A stretch of 64,000 nt of DNA, from contig JANWUR010000005.1 of assembly GCA_024958655.1 (NCBI GenBank), forward strand, positions 131,798 to 195,797, in the 5' to 3' direction. A program made the position numbers and the translations under genes. This DNA comes from Cyanobium sp. FGCU6. GTDB taxonomy: Bacteria; Cyanobacteriota; Cyanobacteriia; PCC-6307; Cyanobiaceae. Below, piece by piece: positions 35,411 to 44,344 of the stretch. The notes below the pieces were generated by a model. The model saw only the letters and a list, made by a program, of their open reading frames with translations. It made no database searches and was not told where the DNA came from. Each line of letters opens with the position of its first letter. Positions within the stretch are counted from its first letter, which is position 1.

Positions 35411-35652
35411 CGGAACACCCCCCGCCGGCCGGGGGCCAGCGCCGGCTGGTTGTTTGCCGCTGCGGTCTGCATGCCGGAGGGGAAGAACAGGGCGAGAGCC
35501 GTGCTCCGCGACCGGCAGGCGTTCCCCTGGCGGGGCGCCTGGATCCAGTTCGGCAGTTCACAGGCGCCGACGAAGGCCGACGAGAAGACGATCTGGCCGG
35601 TGAGCAGACCGTGGGAGGCGGCCGCTCCAAGCAGCCGCAACAAGGGGTTCAT
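35407..35652 (-). CDS. Small membrane protein of lysis module, copy 2
   Basis: The protein has 81 aa. A hydrophobic first half (LLTGQIVFSSAFVGACEL) and the CRSRSTALALFFPSG stretch parallel the copy at 24331-24699, though shorter and without the Gly-rich tail. It overlaps the start of endolysin copy 2 by 4 nt and follows the sigma gene, so gene order is kept in both modules (sigma, small membrane, endolysin). The 161-aa membrane-anchored gene present in copy 1 is missing here. Confidence 0.5.
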   Translation of the reverse strand: MNPLLRLLGAAASHGLLTGQIVFSSAFVGACELPNWIQAPRQGNACRSRSTALALFFPSGMQTAAANNQPALAPGRRGVFR

Positions 35653-35712
35653 GAAGCCAGAAGGCGGGTCTTCTGGCTTTTGCCACGGGTTGTCAGCAAC
35701 CCCGTGGGGGCC

Positions 35713-36369
35713 TCAGCCCGCCCCCACCAGCTGCTGGCGCAGGGCGGCAATGGCCTTCTTCTGGGCCTGAAGAGTCGCCAGGCGCACCTCTCGGTGCGAC
35801 ACCGCCATCGGGCTGATCTGCAGCTGCACTGCGGCGGCTCGCAGCGAGAGCCCCTCGAGAACGGTGAGCCGCAGGGCCGTGGCCTGGGCCGCCGGCAGCT
35901 GCTCCACCAGTTGCTCCAGCGCCGGCCCGGTGCGGGAGGCCTCCAGCGCGGGCTCAGCGACGGGTGCCGCCAGTTGCTCCAGCAGGGAGGACTCACCGGC
36001 GGCGGGAGCATCAAGGCTGGTGTGGCCGAGCGGCCAGGTGCCCTTCTCATGCTCCCGGCGGGATACCCGCACCAGGCGGACGCGATCGCGCAGGTGATGC
36101 TGCAGGGCGCCGGTGATGCAGCGGCGCAGATAGGACCCAGCGGGCTCACCGGCTCTGCAGCGGAGAGCGGATCGAACCAGGGCCTCTCGGGCTACCTGGA
36201 TCAGATCCTCCCGCTCCACCAGCGGGAACAGACGCCGGGCAGTGGCTGAGGCGATGGCATCGGCCAGGGGCAGGTGCTCCAGCACCAAGGCATCACGGGC
36301 CTTGAGGGCAGAACGGCTGAAAGCCGGCGACTGCTGCTGGCGGCGGGAGATGGATGAGAGGGAAGCCAT
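35713..36369 (-). CDS. Sigma-70-family RNA polymerase sigma factor
   Basis: The protein has 218 aa from the ATG at 36369. Region 2 is seen as RDALVLEHLPLADAIASATA, LVEREDLIQVAREALVRSA and YLRRCITGALQHHLRDRVRL. Region 4 is AAQATALRLTVLEGLSLRAA with ISPMAVSHREVRLATLQ. It is a short group 3-like sigma factor. It probably directs the neighbouring small membrane and endolysin genes, like phage-borne sigma factors, but no promoter motif has been identified. It is the intact paralogue of the deleted copy at 24784-25318. Confidence 0.82.
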   Translation of the reverse strand: MASLSSISRRQQQSPAFSRSALKARDALVLEHLPLADAIASATARRLFPLVEREDLIQVAREALVRSALRCRAGEPAGSYLRRCITGALQHHLRDRVRLVRVSRREHEKGTWPLGHTSLDAPAAGESSLLEQLAAPVAEPALEASRTGPALEQLVEQLPAAQATALRLTVLEGLSLRAAAVQLQISPMAVSHREVRLATLQAQKKAIAALRQQLVGAG

Positions 36370-36520
36370 CTGGGAGACGGCGGAGAACCCCACCCCCACC
36401 GGCCGGCCGCAGTGCCACGGCAAGGACGCCCCCCTGGGGCGCATGGCCCGATCCTTGACGCGGCGCGAGGACCGGCCGAGGGATCCGGTGGGTGTGCGCC
36501 GGTCCGGGGGCAATTCCCTC
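36370..36520 (-). promoter_or_regulatory. Conserved leader with hairpin, copy 2
   Basis: The 150 bp upstream of the intact sigma gene match those upstream of copy 1, including the block CGGCCGGCCG and an inverted repeat GCCCC...GGGGC at 36428-36440. Conservation of non-coding sequence between a live and a dead copy may reflect either recent duplication or a shared operator. Confidence 0.4.
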
Positions 36521-37007
36521 CCCCACTGCCGGTGCTGCAGGGTGCCCAGCCCAGGGACCGCCCAGTCGGAACCGTCAGGCCGTTGCGGTCAGCCGCCTCG
36601 CTGAGGAACCTGCGGTGTCCGCCCCCCGCTGGAGAGGGAGGTGTCCATTGCTCCAGGAAGCCCAAGCCCACGGGCGATGCAGCGACATCCGAGAGCCGGA
36701 GGCGGAGGGCCTCCGGCCCCGGGAGGCTCAGAGCACCCGCAGCAGCTGGCCGGCGGCATCAAGCAGATGCACCGAGATGATGCGGATCGGGCAACTGCGG
36801 CTGAGGGGAGTGGCGGCCATGGCTGGGCTGGCGAACGACACCGCCGTTCAGCCCCTGCGCCGCCTGCGCCGCGCAAGGGGCGCTGAGCGCAGCGCAGCGA
36901 CTCGCGTCAGCCCTTGCGCGGTGCGCAAGCCGGGGCAGGCCGGCTGGCGTGATCGCCAGCCCCCAGGGCCGTCTCACTGACCTGCCAAGCCCTGTCTGCG
37001 AAAGGCA
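36521..37007. other. Gene-poor stretch with inverted repeats
   Basis: About 490 bp without a convincing gene. A 30-codon minus-strand ORF (36820 to 36728, starting MAATPLSRSCPIRIISVHLL) looks protein-like but is very short. Inverted repeats are dense: GCGCAAGGG at 36871-36879 pairs with CCCTTGCGC at 36911-36919, and CTTGCGC-GGT-GCGCAAG is a perfect 7-bp hairpin at 36913-36929. Confidence 0.45.
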
Positions 37008-37589
37008 TCAACCAGCTGGGTCCTGGCGGAGGACCCCCGAGAAGCCCATCACCACAGGTGGCTGATAGGGCCTGAGCTGCTGAGCCGTGGCCTCCAGGAA
37101 GGCCACCAGGATCGTGATCAGCGGGATGTAGTCCCGCAGCGCGGGCTTCACGGGAGGCTCACCAGCAGCACCGGCTTTGGAGAGCACCGACTTCAGGGGT
37201 GCCCAGAGCGGATTGTCGCGGGCGTTCCGGTAGGCCTGGGCCAGCCGCTCCGCATAGGCGGGATCGTCGAGAGAAGCGGACTCGCTGGAATGGGCGAAGG
37301 CATTGCGGACCCGCCGCAGGGTGTGGAGGGCCCTCTCGACTGGGCTTTCGATCAGTCCCAGGCGGTGGGCCAGGCTGATGCGCGCCCCGAAGGACCCGAG
37401 GGGGCGATCCGGCTGGAACAGAGCATCACTCCGGCCTGGGCTCGGCAGCAGAACGGACAGCAGCAGACGCTCCAGAGCGGCGTCCACCCTGGCAACCCCC
37501 ACCAGAACTGCTCCGCGGCCACGCTCCTCGAGCATCTGCAGAGCAATGGTGCGGACGGCCGAGGCAGCTCCTTGCAGGGACTGATCCAT
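37008..37589 (-). CDS. MltR-like / unknown helical protein
   Basis: The protein has 193 aa from the ATG at 37589 (MDQSLQGAASAVRTIALQML). The pattern VARVDAALERLLLSVLLP, then LGSFGARISLAHRLGLI, then TLRRVRNAFAHS is that of the MltR/abortive-infection-like helical family, in which the RN.FAHS motif is conserved. The upstream in-frame extension is antisense to the nuclease gene. It is divergent from that gene, with about 190 bp between them. Function unknown; a toxin or regulator next to BREX is possible. Confidence 0.6.
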   Translation of the reverse strand: MDQSLQGAASAVRTIALQMLEERGRGAVLVGVARVDAALERLLLSVLLPSPGRSDALFQPDRPLGSFGARISLAHRLGLIESPVERALHTLRRVRNAFAHSSESASLDDPAYAERLAQAYRNARDNPLWAPLKSVLSKAGAAGEPPVKPALRDYIPLITILVAFLEATAQQLRPYQPPVVMGFSGVLRQDPAG

Positions 37590-37781
37590 CGCGACGCAGG
37601 GACAGAGTCCGATCCTGGCCGGACGGTGCGTGCCTCGCCACCAAGTTCGCGATGGGGCCGACTTACGCCGCGAAAGCAGGGAGTAGGTCGACCTGTAATC
37701 GAGCTTCCACCCCGTGCCGCTCACTTGCAGGCTGACGCTGGGGACCAGGCGCTGCACCCTGAGGGGGTTGGCGCAGAGTTG

Positions 37782-38303
37782 ATGGCAGTGGGCAGCAGGG
37801 ATTGGCTCAGGTTGCCAGTGGTGACGGCCGGTTCCGAGCACCTGGTGATGGGGCACCTGATGCGGCGCAACATCCTCACCTACAAGGCCCCACCGGGGAA
37901 TGAAGGGTATGACTTGATCTGCATTCATCCCGATCCCCGTCACCAACCGGGGCCTGGGGAGAAAGCGCAGATTCGCGTCCAGGTCAAGAGGCGCTATGCC
38001 ACCGATTGCGATCGGGGCTTCCCCGTGAAGGAGAAAAGCCTGGATGCCTTCGATTACTTGATTGTTGTCTTTCTGAACATTGGCAACTTCTATGGACGCA
38101 ATGATGGCAGTACAGGGGCGCGAGGACCTGAGTATTTCACCCTCTCACAGGCCTTCATTCGAGAGCATCACGAGCCGATCTCAACCTGGGAGAAAGTGCG
38201 ATTGAAGAAACTGGAAAACGAGATCCAGCCCTTCAAAAACGAAGAGGGATTTGAGCAGATCGCCACCGCTCTCGGTGTTTCCAGGCCGCAGAAGATCCGC
38301 TGA
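37782..38303 (+). CDS. PD-(D/E)XK-like nuclease-fold protein
   Basis: The protein has 173 aa from the ATG at 37782. EHLVMGHLMRRNILTYKAP, then NEGYDLICIHP, then IRVQVKRRYATD has the E...D...QVKxR arrangement of PD-(D/E)XK restriction-like folds. The C-terminal part (DYLIVVFLNIGNFYG, YFTLSQAFIREH) completes a small alpha/beta domain. It would be a DNA-cleaving or binding protein. It lies immediately upstream of the BREX operon on the same strand, 174 nt before brxE, with a hairpin between. It may be an accessory of the island rather than of BREX. Confidence 0.65.
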   Translation: MAVGSRDWLRLPVVTAGSEHLVMGHLMRRNILTYKAPPGNEGYDLICIHPDPRHQPGPGEKAQIRVQVKRRYATDCDRGFPVKEKSLDAFDYLIVVFLNIGNFYGRNDGSTGARGPEYFTLSQAFIREHHEPISTWEKVRLKKLENEIQPFKNEEGFEQIATALGVSRPQKIR

Positions 38304-38307
38304 GAAC

Positions 38308-38328
38308 GCGGGCTCCGAGGCCGCCCGC
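38308..38328 (+). terminator. Possible terminator hairpin before brxE
   Basis: GCGGGC (38308-38313) and GCCCGC (38323-38328) form a perfect 6-bp stem with a 9-nt loop, 4 nt after the nuclease stop. No U-tract follows, so it may be only a weak terminator or a regulatory structure before the BREX promoter. Confidence 0.35.
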
Positions 38329-38476
38329 GGCCAAAACTATGCGCTACGTGCATCATTTCGCGTTGCCACCCGGAACGCCCGGCCCCTTGCTACCAAACCG
38401 TTGCGGATCGCCGCAGCCAGGTAGGCGAAGCAGCAGAATCGCGGCAGCCCTTCACCCCTCCAGCCTCCCTCCACCT

Positions 38477-39130
38477 GTGAGCCTCCTTGAGCTGGATCCC
38501 TCTGCTGAAGGAAGCGGGCTGAACGCCCCCCTCGCCGGCCCCGGCTCTGGAGCTGCCATCGCCAGCTCGGATCTGGATCAGGCCCTCACCGCCCAGTTCG
38601 TTGTGGCCTGGGCTGGTGAGGGCGGAGAGGATCCCCGGCTGGGCTGGTGGCAGACGGATTTGGTCTCGGAGTACGGCGGAGAAGACCTGCTCAAACGGCT
38701 CCTGCCACGGACGTGGCCTTGGGCCGTGCTCCAGGCAGTGCGGGAGGCCGCTCGCCGCAAGGACGAGGAGCTGCGGGGCAAGGCCAGCGACCCTGATCAG
38801 CTCGTGACCTTGTACCGCTTCGGGTTCGAGCTGGATGAGCAGATCGAGGAACGGCTGCAGTTCCACAAGCGCAGCGGCCTCCCTCCTGTGGAAGCCCTGC
38901 CGGGTCTGGCAGAGGTGCTCGGGAGCACGCTCCACCAGGGCTGGGACAAGGATCAGTTCCAGGGATGGCTGGAGGCCCATGGACCCGTGCAGGCCGAGGC
39001 AGTGCCCACCGGTCGCCTGCTGAAGGGGGCCATGCCCACCGGACTGGACCGCCGCGTGGCGCAGCTGGTGGCAGCGCTGGCGCCTCTGGCCGGCAGCTAT
39101 CCCCTGCCGCACTTCCGGGTGAAGCCATGA
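38477..39130 (+). CDS. brxE: BREX type 6 protein BrxE
   Basis: I chose the GTG at 38477 (217 aa); the upstream in-frame ATG at 38339 adds 46 Pro/Arg-rich residues. The core LTAQFVVAWAGEGG, RLGWWQTDLVSEYGG, LLKRLLPRTWPWAVLQAVRE and LYRFGFELDEQIEERL is typical of the small BrxE protein that defines type 6 BREX. Its biochemical role is unknown. The stop overlaps the brxA ATG by 4 nt, making this the first gene of the operon. Confidence 0.75.
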   Translation: MSLLELDPSAEGSGLNAPLAGPGSGAAIASSDLDQALTAQFVVAWAGEGGEDPRLGWWQTDLVSEYGGEDLLKRLLPRTWPWAVLQAVREAARRKDEELRGKASDPDQLVTLYRFGFELDEQIEERLQFHKRSGLPPVEALPGLAEVLGSTLHQGWDKDQFQGWLEAHGPVQAEAVPTGRLLKGAMPTGLDRRVAQLVAALAPLAGSYPLPHFRVKP

Positions 39131-40038
39131 GCAAGGCGGCCACCAGCAAGAAGATCGCCAGCAAGACGAGCCTGGCGGCAGCGAGCCAGGCAGCTGCGAC
39201 GGGCCAGCCGGCGCCGCGGAAGGCAAGGGCCCGCCGCACTCCAGCTGCCAAGCCACCAGCACGACCCATGGAAGAAGGCCGGCTCCATACCCGCGTGCTC
39301 AAGTGCACGCTGGAGCTCGCCAACTCGCGCATCTTCTGGGCGGAGAGCATCGCTGCGGAGCCCATGCAGGCCGAGGCCGCCTTTGAGGCGGGGTGGTTCG
39401 GCCATCGCAGCCTGTCGCGGATGCGGGAGCTGCTCACCAATCTGCGGGCGCGCTACGGCGCGTTTCCAGCGGCCCTGCAGGTGCTGCACCGCTGGCAACG
39501 GATGGGCGGCGACACCCAGAAGCTGATCTGCCATTGGCATCTCCAGCTCAGCGACCCGCTTTACCGCCAGTTCAGTGGCACCTTCCTGCCGGAGCGGCTG
39601 CTGCAGGGACAGCCCACGGTGAGCAAGCAGCAGGTGGTGACCTGGCTGGGGGAGGCCGGCGGTGGGCGCTGGTCGGGGAGCACCCGCCTGCAGCTGGCCA
39701 GCAAGCTCCTGTCCACGGCGCACAGCGCAGGCCTGATCCAGGGCAAGCGCGATCCACGGCCGATCGTGTTCCCCCTGGTGCCCGATGACGCGCTGACCTA
39801 TCTGCTGCACCTGCTGCGGGAGGTGGACTTCGAGGGGACAGTGCTGGCGAACCCCTATCTCCGCTCCGTGGGCCTGGAGGGGAACCTGCTGAACGATCGG
39901 CTCAAGCGCCTGCCGGACCTGAGCTATGGCCGCCAGGGCGATCTGGTGGACATGGGCTGGAAGCACCCCGACCTGTCCGCGTGGGCCACCCACGCCGGGG
40001 TTGGCGGGGCTGAACAGCGGGAGCTGGCGGTGGCATGA
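39127..40038 (+). CDS. brxA: BREX protein BrxA
   Basis: The protein has 303 aa from the ATG at 39127. A Lys/Ala-rich N-terminal 50 residues precede the BrxA (DUF1819) core: TRVLKCTLELANSRIFWAES, LICHWHLQLSDPLYRQFSG and FLPERLLQG. BrxA is a NusB-like, DNA-binding small BREX component. The gene overlaps brxE at 5' and brxB at 3' by 4 nt each. The lysine-rich extension is longer than in many BrxA proteins and could help bind DNA. Confidence 0.88.
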   Translation: MSKAATSKKIASKTSLAAASQAAATGQPAPRKARARRTPAAKPPARPMEEGRLHTRVLKCTLELANSRIFWAESIAAEPMQAEAAFEAGWFGHRSLSRMRELLTNLRARYGAFPAALQVLHRWQRMGGDTQKLICHWHLQLSDPLYRQFSGTFLPERLLQGQPTVSKQQVVTWLGEAGGGRWSGSTRLQLASKLLSTAHSAGLIQGKRDPRPIVFPLVPDDALTYLLHLLREVDFEGTVLANPYLRSVGLEGNLLNDRLKRLPDLSYGRQGDLVDMGWKHPDLSAWATHAGVGGAEQRELAVA

Positions 40039-40676
40039 CGGGCACGCTCCCCCTATTCAGCCAGGCGCATGAGGCCGTCACGGCCCTGCGGCGCGATCTC
40101 ATCGATCCGGAGGATGGCCCACGCATCAGCACGATGCGCAACTACCGCTTCGCGATCGTTCAGTACAGCCCGGAACACGAGTACGCGATGCGCGCGGAGG
40201 TGCAGCGGCTGGTGTCTGAACTGGAGGCCAAGGGCTGGTTTGTGCTCACCATCGACCTGCTGAAGCTGCTGCTGGATCGCATCCGCTCCCAGCCGGATGA
40301 CTGGACCGAGAAGGTGATCGCCATGGAGACACGGATGGCCGAGCGGCAGCTGGATCGGGGCCTGAACTACCTCAAGAGCAAGCTGCTGCCCCTGGTGGAG
40401 GGGCCGGAGGGATTGGCCGGCGACTGCCGACGCCTGATTCAGGACTTCGTCCATAAGCATCCCGATAAAGCCGATCAGACCCTGGTGCTGATCGGTCGGG
40501 CAGGCGGCCTCTATCCCTTCTTCCGCTCTTCAGCGTTGCTGCGGCACCTCGACGGGCAGACAGGGAACGTGCCTGTGGTGCTGCTCTACCCGGGCACGAA
40601 GCAGGGACCGACGTCCCTGTCGTTCATGGGCGTGCTCAACCCCGACAGCGACTACCGCCCCCGCATCTACCCCTGA
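40035..40676 (+). CDS. brxB: BREX protein BrxB
   Basis: The protein has 213 aa, the usual BrxB (DUF1788) length. ISTMRNYRFAIVQYSPEHEY, LVLIGRAGGLYPFFRSSALL and VVLLYPGTKQGPTSLSFMG are hallmark stretches. Its role within BREX is not known biochemically. The start overlaps brxA by 4 nt, and 9 nt separate its stop from brxC, which is preceded by a GAGGAG ribosome-binding site. Confidence 0.92.
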   Translation: MTGTLPLFSQAHEAVTALRRDLIDPEDGPRISTMRNYRFAIVQYSPEHEYAMRAEVQRLVSELEAKGWFVLTIDLLKLLLDRIRSQPDDWTEKVIAMETRMAERQLDRGLNYLKSKLLPLVEGPEGLAGDCRRLIQDFVHKHPDKADQTLVLIGRAGGLYPFFRSSALLRHLDGQTGNVPVVLLYPGTKQGPTSLSFMGVLNPDSDYRPRIYP

Positions 40677-40685
40677 GGAGCGCCC

Positions 40686-43600
40686 ATGACATCCAAACCA
40701 CTCCACACCCTGTTCAAATCGGATGTCACCCGCGATATCTCGCCGGTGGTGTATTTCCATGAGCAGACCCCGGCAAAGATTCAGACGGAGGTCAGCGAAT
40801 ACATCATCACGGGCGGCTGGCCGGAGGGGCACCCCAATCGCCAGCGCGTGCCGGATGGCATCCATGAGCAGTACGTGCGACTGCTGCGAGGAATCAGCCG
40901 CGAGCTGGACAAACCAGGGGGCCCGGAGCTGCCGACCGCCTGGATTTCTGGTTTCTTTGGATCCGGTAAGTCGATCTTCGCCAAACTGCTCGGCCTCGCC
41001 CTCGATGGCATGACGCTGCCGGATGGCACGTCGCTGTCTGAGGCCTGGCTGAATCGCGACAGCTCACCCCTTGCGGCTGAATTCAAGGAGGCCTGGGCGG
41101 CGCTGCGCCAGAAGATCGACCCGATGGCCGTGGTCTTCGACATCGGCAGCGTGGCCCGCGACAACGAGCACGTGCATGCCGTCGCCCTCGGCCAGGTGCA
41201 GAAGCGCCTGGGCTACTGCTCCACCGAGCCCCTGGTGGCCGACTTCGAGCTCAAGCTGGAGCGTGACGGTCACTGGCCGCAGTTCCTCGAGAAGGCTGAG
41301 CAGACCCTCGGGGAACCCTGGAGTGCGGTGAAGGATCAGCAGCTTGCCGAGGAGCAGTTCTCGCTGGTGCTCTCCGAGCTGTTTCCGGATCTCTACCGGG
41401 ATCCGATGTCCTGGTTCGAGAGCCGGGCGGGCACCCACCAGCGGCGCGATTCACCGGAAGAGGTGGTGAAGGCGATCCGCGACATGCTCAAGCACCGCCA
41501 GCCGAACGCCACCTTGTTCCTGGTGATCGATGAGGTGTCGCAGTATGTGCTGAACAACCGCGATCGCACCGACCGACTGCGGGCCTTCGCCTCGGCGCTG
41601 GGGTCCACGCTGCGGGGCAAGGCGTGGCTGCTGGCGCTGGGGCAACAGAAGCTCGATGAGGCTGCAGGCGACACCTTCCTGTCATGGGCGAAGGACCGTT
41701 TCCCGCCCCAGCTGCAGGTGCATCTGGCGCCCACCAACATCCGCGATGTGGTGCACCAGCGCATCCTCGCCAAGACCGCCGAGGGCACGGCCGAGCTGCG
41801 GGAGCTGTTCGATCGCCACCGGGCCGATCTCAAGCTCTACGCCTATGGCTGCGAGGACACCACGGCCGATGAGTTCGTGGATGTGTACCCCCTGCTGCCG
41901 GGGCAGATCGAGCTGATCCTGCGGATCACGTCGGTGCTGCGCACCCGCTCCAGCCGCGCCCAGGGGGATGACCAGGCGATCCGCGGTCTGTTGCAACTGC
42001 TGGGTGAGCTGTTCCGACGGCAGCAACTGGCGGAGCAACCGATCGGCACGCTCGTGAGCCTCGATCGGGTCTATGAGGTGCAGTACACCGCCCTCGATGC
42101 CGACACCCAGTCCTCGATGGCCCGGATCCAGGCCCAGTGCACTGGCGAGGCCAGTGAGCTGATGCTGCGGGCCGCCAAGGCGGTGGCGTTGCTGGAGCTG
42201 ATTCAGGACACGGACCCGACCACCGAGGAGCTGGTGGCTCGCTGCCTGGCGGAGCGGATGGATGGGGGCAACCAGCAGGCGGCGGTACGCCAGGCCCTGG
42301 AGGAGCTGCGCCGCCGCAACCTGCTGGGCTATTCGGAGAAAACGGGTTTCAAGATTCAATCCTCCGCCGGGGAGGAGTGGGAGCGGGAGCGAGCTGATTT
42401 CCCCTTCAGCCGGCAGGAGCTGAGCAAGCAGCTGCAGGAGAGCCTCAAGGGGCTGATGGGCGATGTCTCCGGGACGGAACGGCCCAAGTTGGAGGGGCGT
42501 CCTTTCCCCTGGGAGGTGCGCTACTCGGATGGCCGTTTTGCCAACGACGCCCAGCTGCTGGATCCTCGCGACGACGCCTGCCTGACGCTCGATCTGCGGT
42601 GCCTGCCCCTCGATGAGCGGGTGGAGAGCAGCTGGGTGCGTCGCTCGGCGGAGGATCCCCAGCTGAAGAAACGGCTGCTGTGGATCGCCGGCAACAGCGA
42701 TGCAGTGGAAGACCTGGCCCGGGAGCTGCATCGCTCTGCGGCGATCATCCAGCGCTATCAGCCGCGTCGAGAGTCGCTGGCGCCTGCGAGGCAGAGGTTG
42801 CTGCTCGATGAGCAGACCCGCCGCGATGCGCTGATCCCCCAGCTGAAGCAGGCGATCGCGCAGAACTGGATGGAGGGGACGCTCTACTTCCAGGGTCGCA
42901 GCCTCAATCCCAAGGACTGCGGCCAGAGCTTCGGGGCGGCACTGCTGGCGGCCGGCACCCAGGCCCTGCCGCTGCTCTACCCCTACTTCCGGGCGATACA
43001 GATCCTTCCCACAGAGTTGAACCAGCTGCTGCAGCCGGAGCTCACCGGCGCCTCCACCAAGTTCCTCCCCGAGGGACTGGGCATCCTGGAGCTGGACACC
43101 GGTCGTTATGTGCCCGCCTGCAGTGGCGAGATTCCGCGGCGGGTGCTGCAGACGATCGAAGACGACCCAGGCCTGGAAGGCGGCGAACTGCTCAAGCAGT
43201 TGGGAGCCGCTCCCTACGGCTATGCGCCGGGTGTGGTGAAGGCCTGTGTGGCGGGCTTGTTGCGCGACGGCAAGATCGCGATCCAACCGGAAACCGGCCC
43301 TGAGATCACCGCCCGCCGCGATGCCGGGGTGCAGGACCTGTTCGACAAGGACCGCAGTTTCCGCAAGGCCCGCTTCAGCAAAGGCGGTGATGGCGGCACC
43401 AGCCGACAGGACCGGGCGCGGATCTGCAAGCTGTTCGACGAACTGCTGAAACGGGACCTCGACCGGGAAGAAGGCCCGATTGCCGATGCGGTGTCGGAGC
43501 TGTTCCCCGATCTGGCCAAGCGCCTGCGGGAGGTCCAGACCCGGCTGAATCGCCTCCCTGGCGATTTCGAGGAACCTGCCGCCCTGGCCAAGTTGCAGAC

Positions 43601-44333
43601 CGCACTGGAGCAGTGCCTGCGCAACCCCAGGCTCACGCGCCCAACAGTGCAGGCGGTGCTGCGCCATCTCGACGCCCTGCGCGATGGCCTCACCACCCTG
43701 CAGGTGCTGGAAGCCGAAGTGAATGACGCCACCGTGGAGGCCCTGCGGGACGCCCACACGGTGGTGACGCGCATGGCTAACCAGCTGGAAGGCTTCGGCA
43801 TCCAGGTCACCAACGTGGAAGCCGCTGCCACCCGGGTGCGCAACAAGCTCGAGAGCTCGGAACCTTGGCGGGGCCTGGCCGATCTGGACGGCGATCTGGA
43901 GGAGATCCGCGTTGCCTACCGCAGTGAACGCAGGCAACTGCTGCTGGAGCAGGAGCAGCGGCTTGAGGCCAGCCGCCAGAAGGTGCGCGGTTGCAGTGGC
44001 TTCAGCACCCTGGGCGCCGACCAGAGCCATGCGGTGCTCAAACCCTTCGCTGCCTGTGTGGTCGGTACCGATGAACAAGCGATCGCCCCCAGCCTGGAGG
44101 AGTTGAAGGATCCGTTTGTGGCGCGGCTGCAACGGGCGGAAAGGGAGGCGGTCGAGACGCTGGATCGGCTGCTGGTGGATAAAGGCGAGGTCACCCAGCT
44201 GACGCAACAGGTGGACCTGGGCCTGCACAACCGCGAGCTGAACAGCGAGGAGGATGTGCGGGCGCTGGCGCGCGAGATCGAAAGCCGCCTGTTGCCGCTG
44301 GTGCAGCAGGGAACCCGCGTGCGGATTCAGTGA
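40686..44333 (+). CDS. brxC: BREX protein BrxC (P-loop ATPase)
   Basis: The protein has 1215 aa, a normal BrxC length. Walker A is GFFGSGKSIFAK near residue 93, and a Walker B-like FLVIDEVSQYVLNN is near residue 278. The rest is helical with a coiled C-terminal half. BrxC/PglY is the large P-loop ATPase of BREX, required for both exclusion and methylation. It is intact throughout. Its stop overlaps the GTG upstream of pglX. Large antisense open frames here are compositional shadows. Confidence 0.93.
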   Translation: MTSKPLHTLFKSDVTRDISPVVYFHEQTPAKIQTEVSEYIITGGWPEGHPNRQRVPDGIHEQYVRLLRGISRELDKPGGPELPTAWISGFFGSGKSIFAKLLGLALDGMTLPDGTSLSEAWLNRDSSPLAAEFKEAWAALRQKIDPMAVVFDIGSVARDNEHVHAVALGQVQKRLGYCSTEPLVADFELKLERDGHWPQFLEKAEQTLGEPWSAVKDQQLAEEQFSLVLSELFPDLYRDPMSWFESRAGTHQRRDSPEEVVKAIRDMLKHRQPNATLFLVIDEVSQYVLNNRDRTDRLRAFASALGSTLRGKAWLLALGQQKLDEAAGDTFLSWAKDRFPPQLQVHLAPTNIRDVVHQRILAKTAEGTAELRELFDRHRADLKLYAYGCEDTTADEFVDVYPLLPGQIELILRITSVLRTRSSRAQGDDQAIRGLLQLLGELFRRQQLAEQPIGTLVSLDRVYEVQYTALDADTQSSMARIQAQCTGEASELMLRAAKAVALLELIQDTDPTTEELVARCLAERMDGGNQQAAVRQALEELRRRNLLGYSEKTGFKIQSSAGEEWERERADFPFSRQELSKQLQESLKGLMGDVSGTERPKLEGRPFPWEVRYSDGRFANDAQLLDPRDDACLTLDLRCLPLDERVESSWVRRSAEDPQLKKRLLWIAGNSDAVEDLARELHRSAAIIQRYQPRRESLAPARQRLLLDEQTRRDALIPQLKQAIAQNWMEGTLYFQGRSLNPKDCGQSFGAALLAAGTQALPLLYPYFRAIQILPTELNQLLQPELTGASTKFLPEGLGILELDTGRYVPACSGEIPRRVLQTIEDDPGLEGGELLKQLGAAPYGYAPGVVKACVAGLLRDGKIAIQPETGPEITARRDAGVQDLFDKDRSFRKARFSKGGDGGTSRQDRARICKLFDELLKRDLDREEGPIADAVSELFPDLAKRLREVQTRLNRLPGDFEEPAALAKLQTALEQCLRNPRLTRPTVQAVLRHLDALRDGLTTLQVLEAEVNDATVEALRDAHTVVTRMANQLEGFGIQVTNVEAAATRVRNKLESSEPWRGLADLDGDLEEIRVAYRSERRQLLLEQEQRLEASRQKVRGCSGFSTLGADQSHAVLKPFAACVVGTDEQAIAPSLEELKDPFVARLQRAEREAVETLDRLLVDKGEVTQLTQQVDLGLHNRELNSEEDVRALAREIESRLLPLVQQGTRVRIQ

Positions 44334-44344
44334 GGACAGCGGCG

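Noticed and set aside
41682..44228. 848-codon open frame antisense to brxC
   Set aside because: It mirrors a high-GC coding gene, has Leu/Gln/His-rich composition without domains, and sits opposite a secure BrxC.
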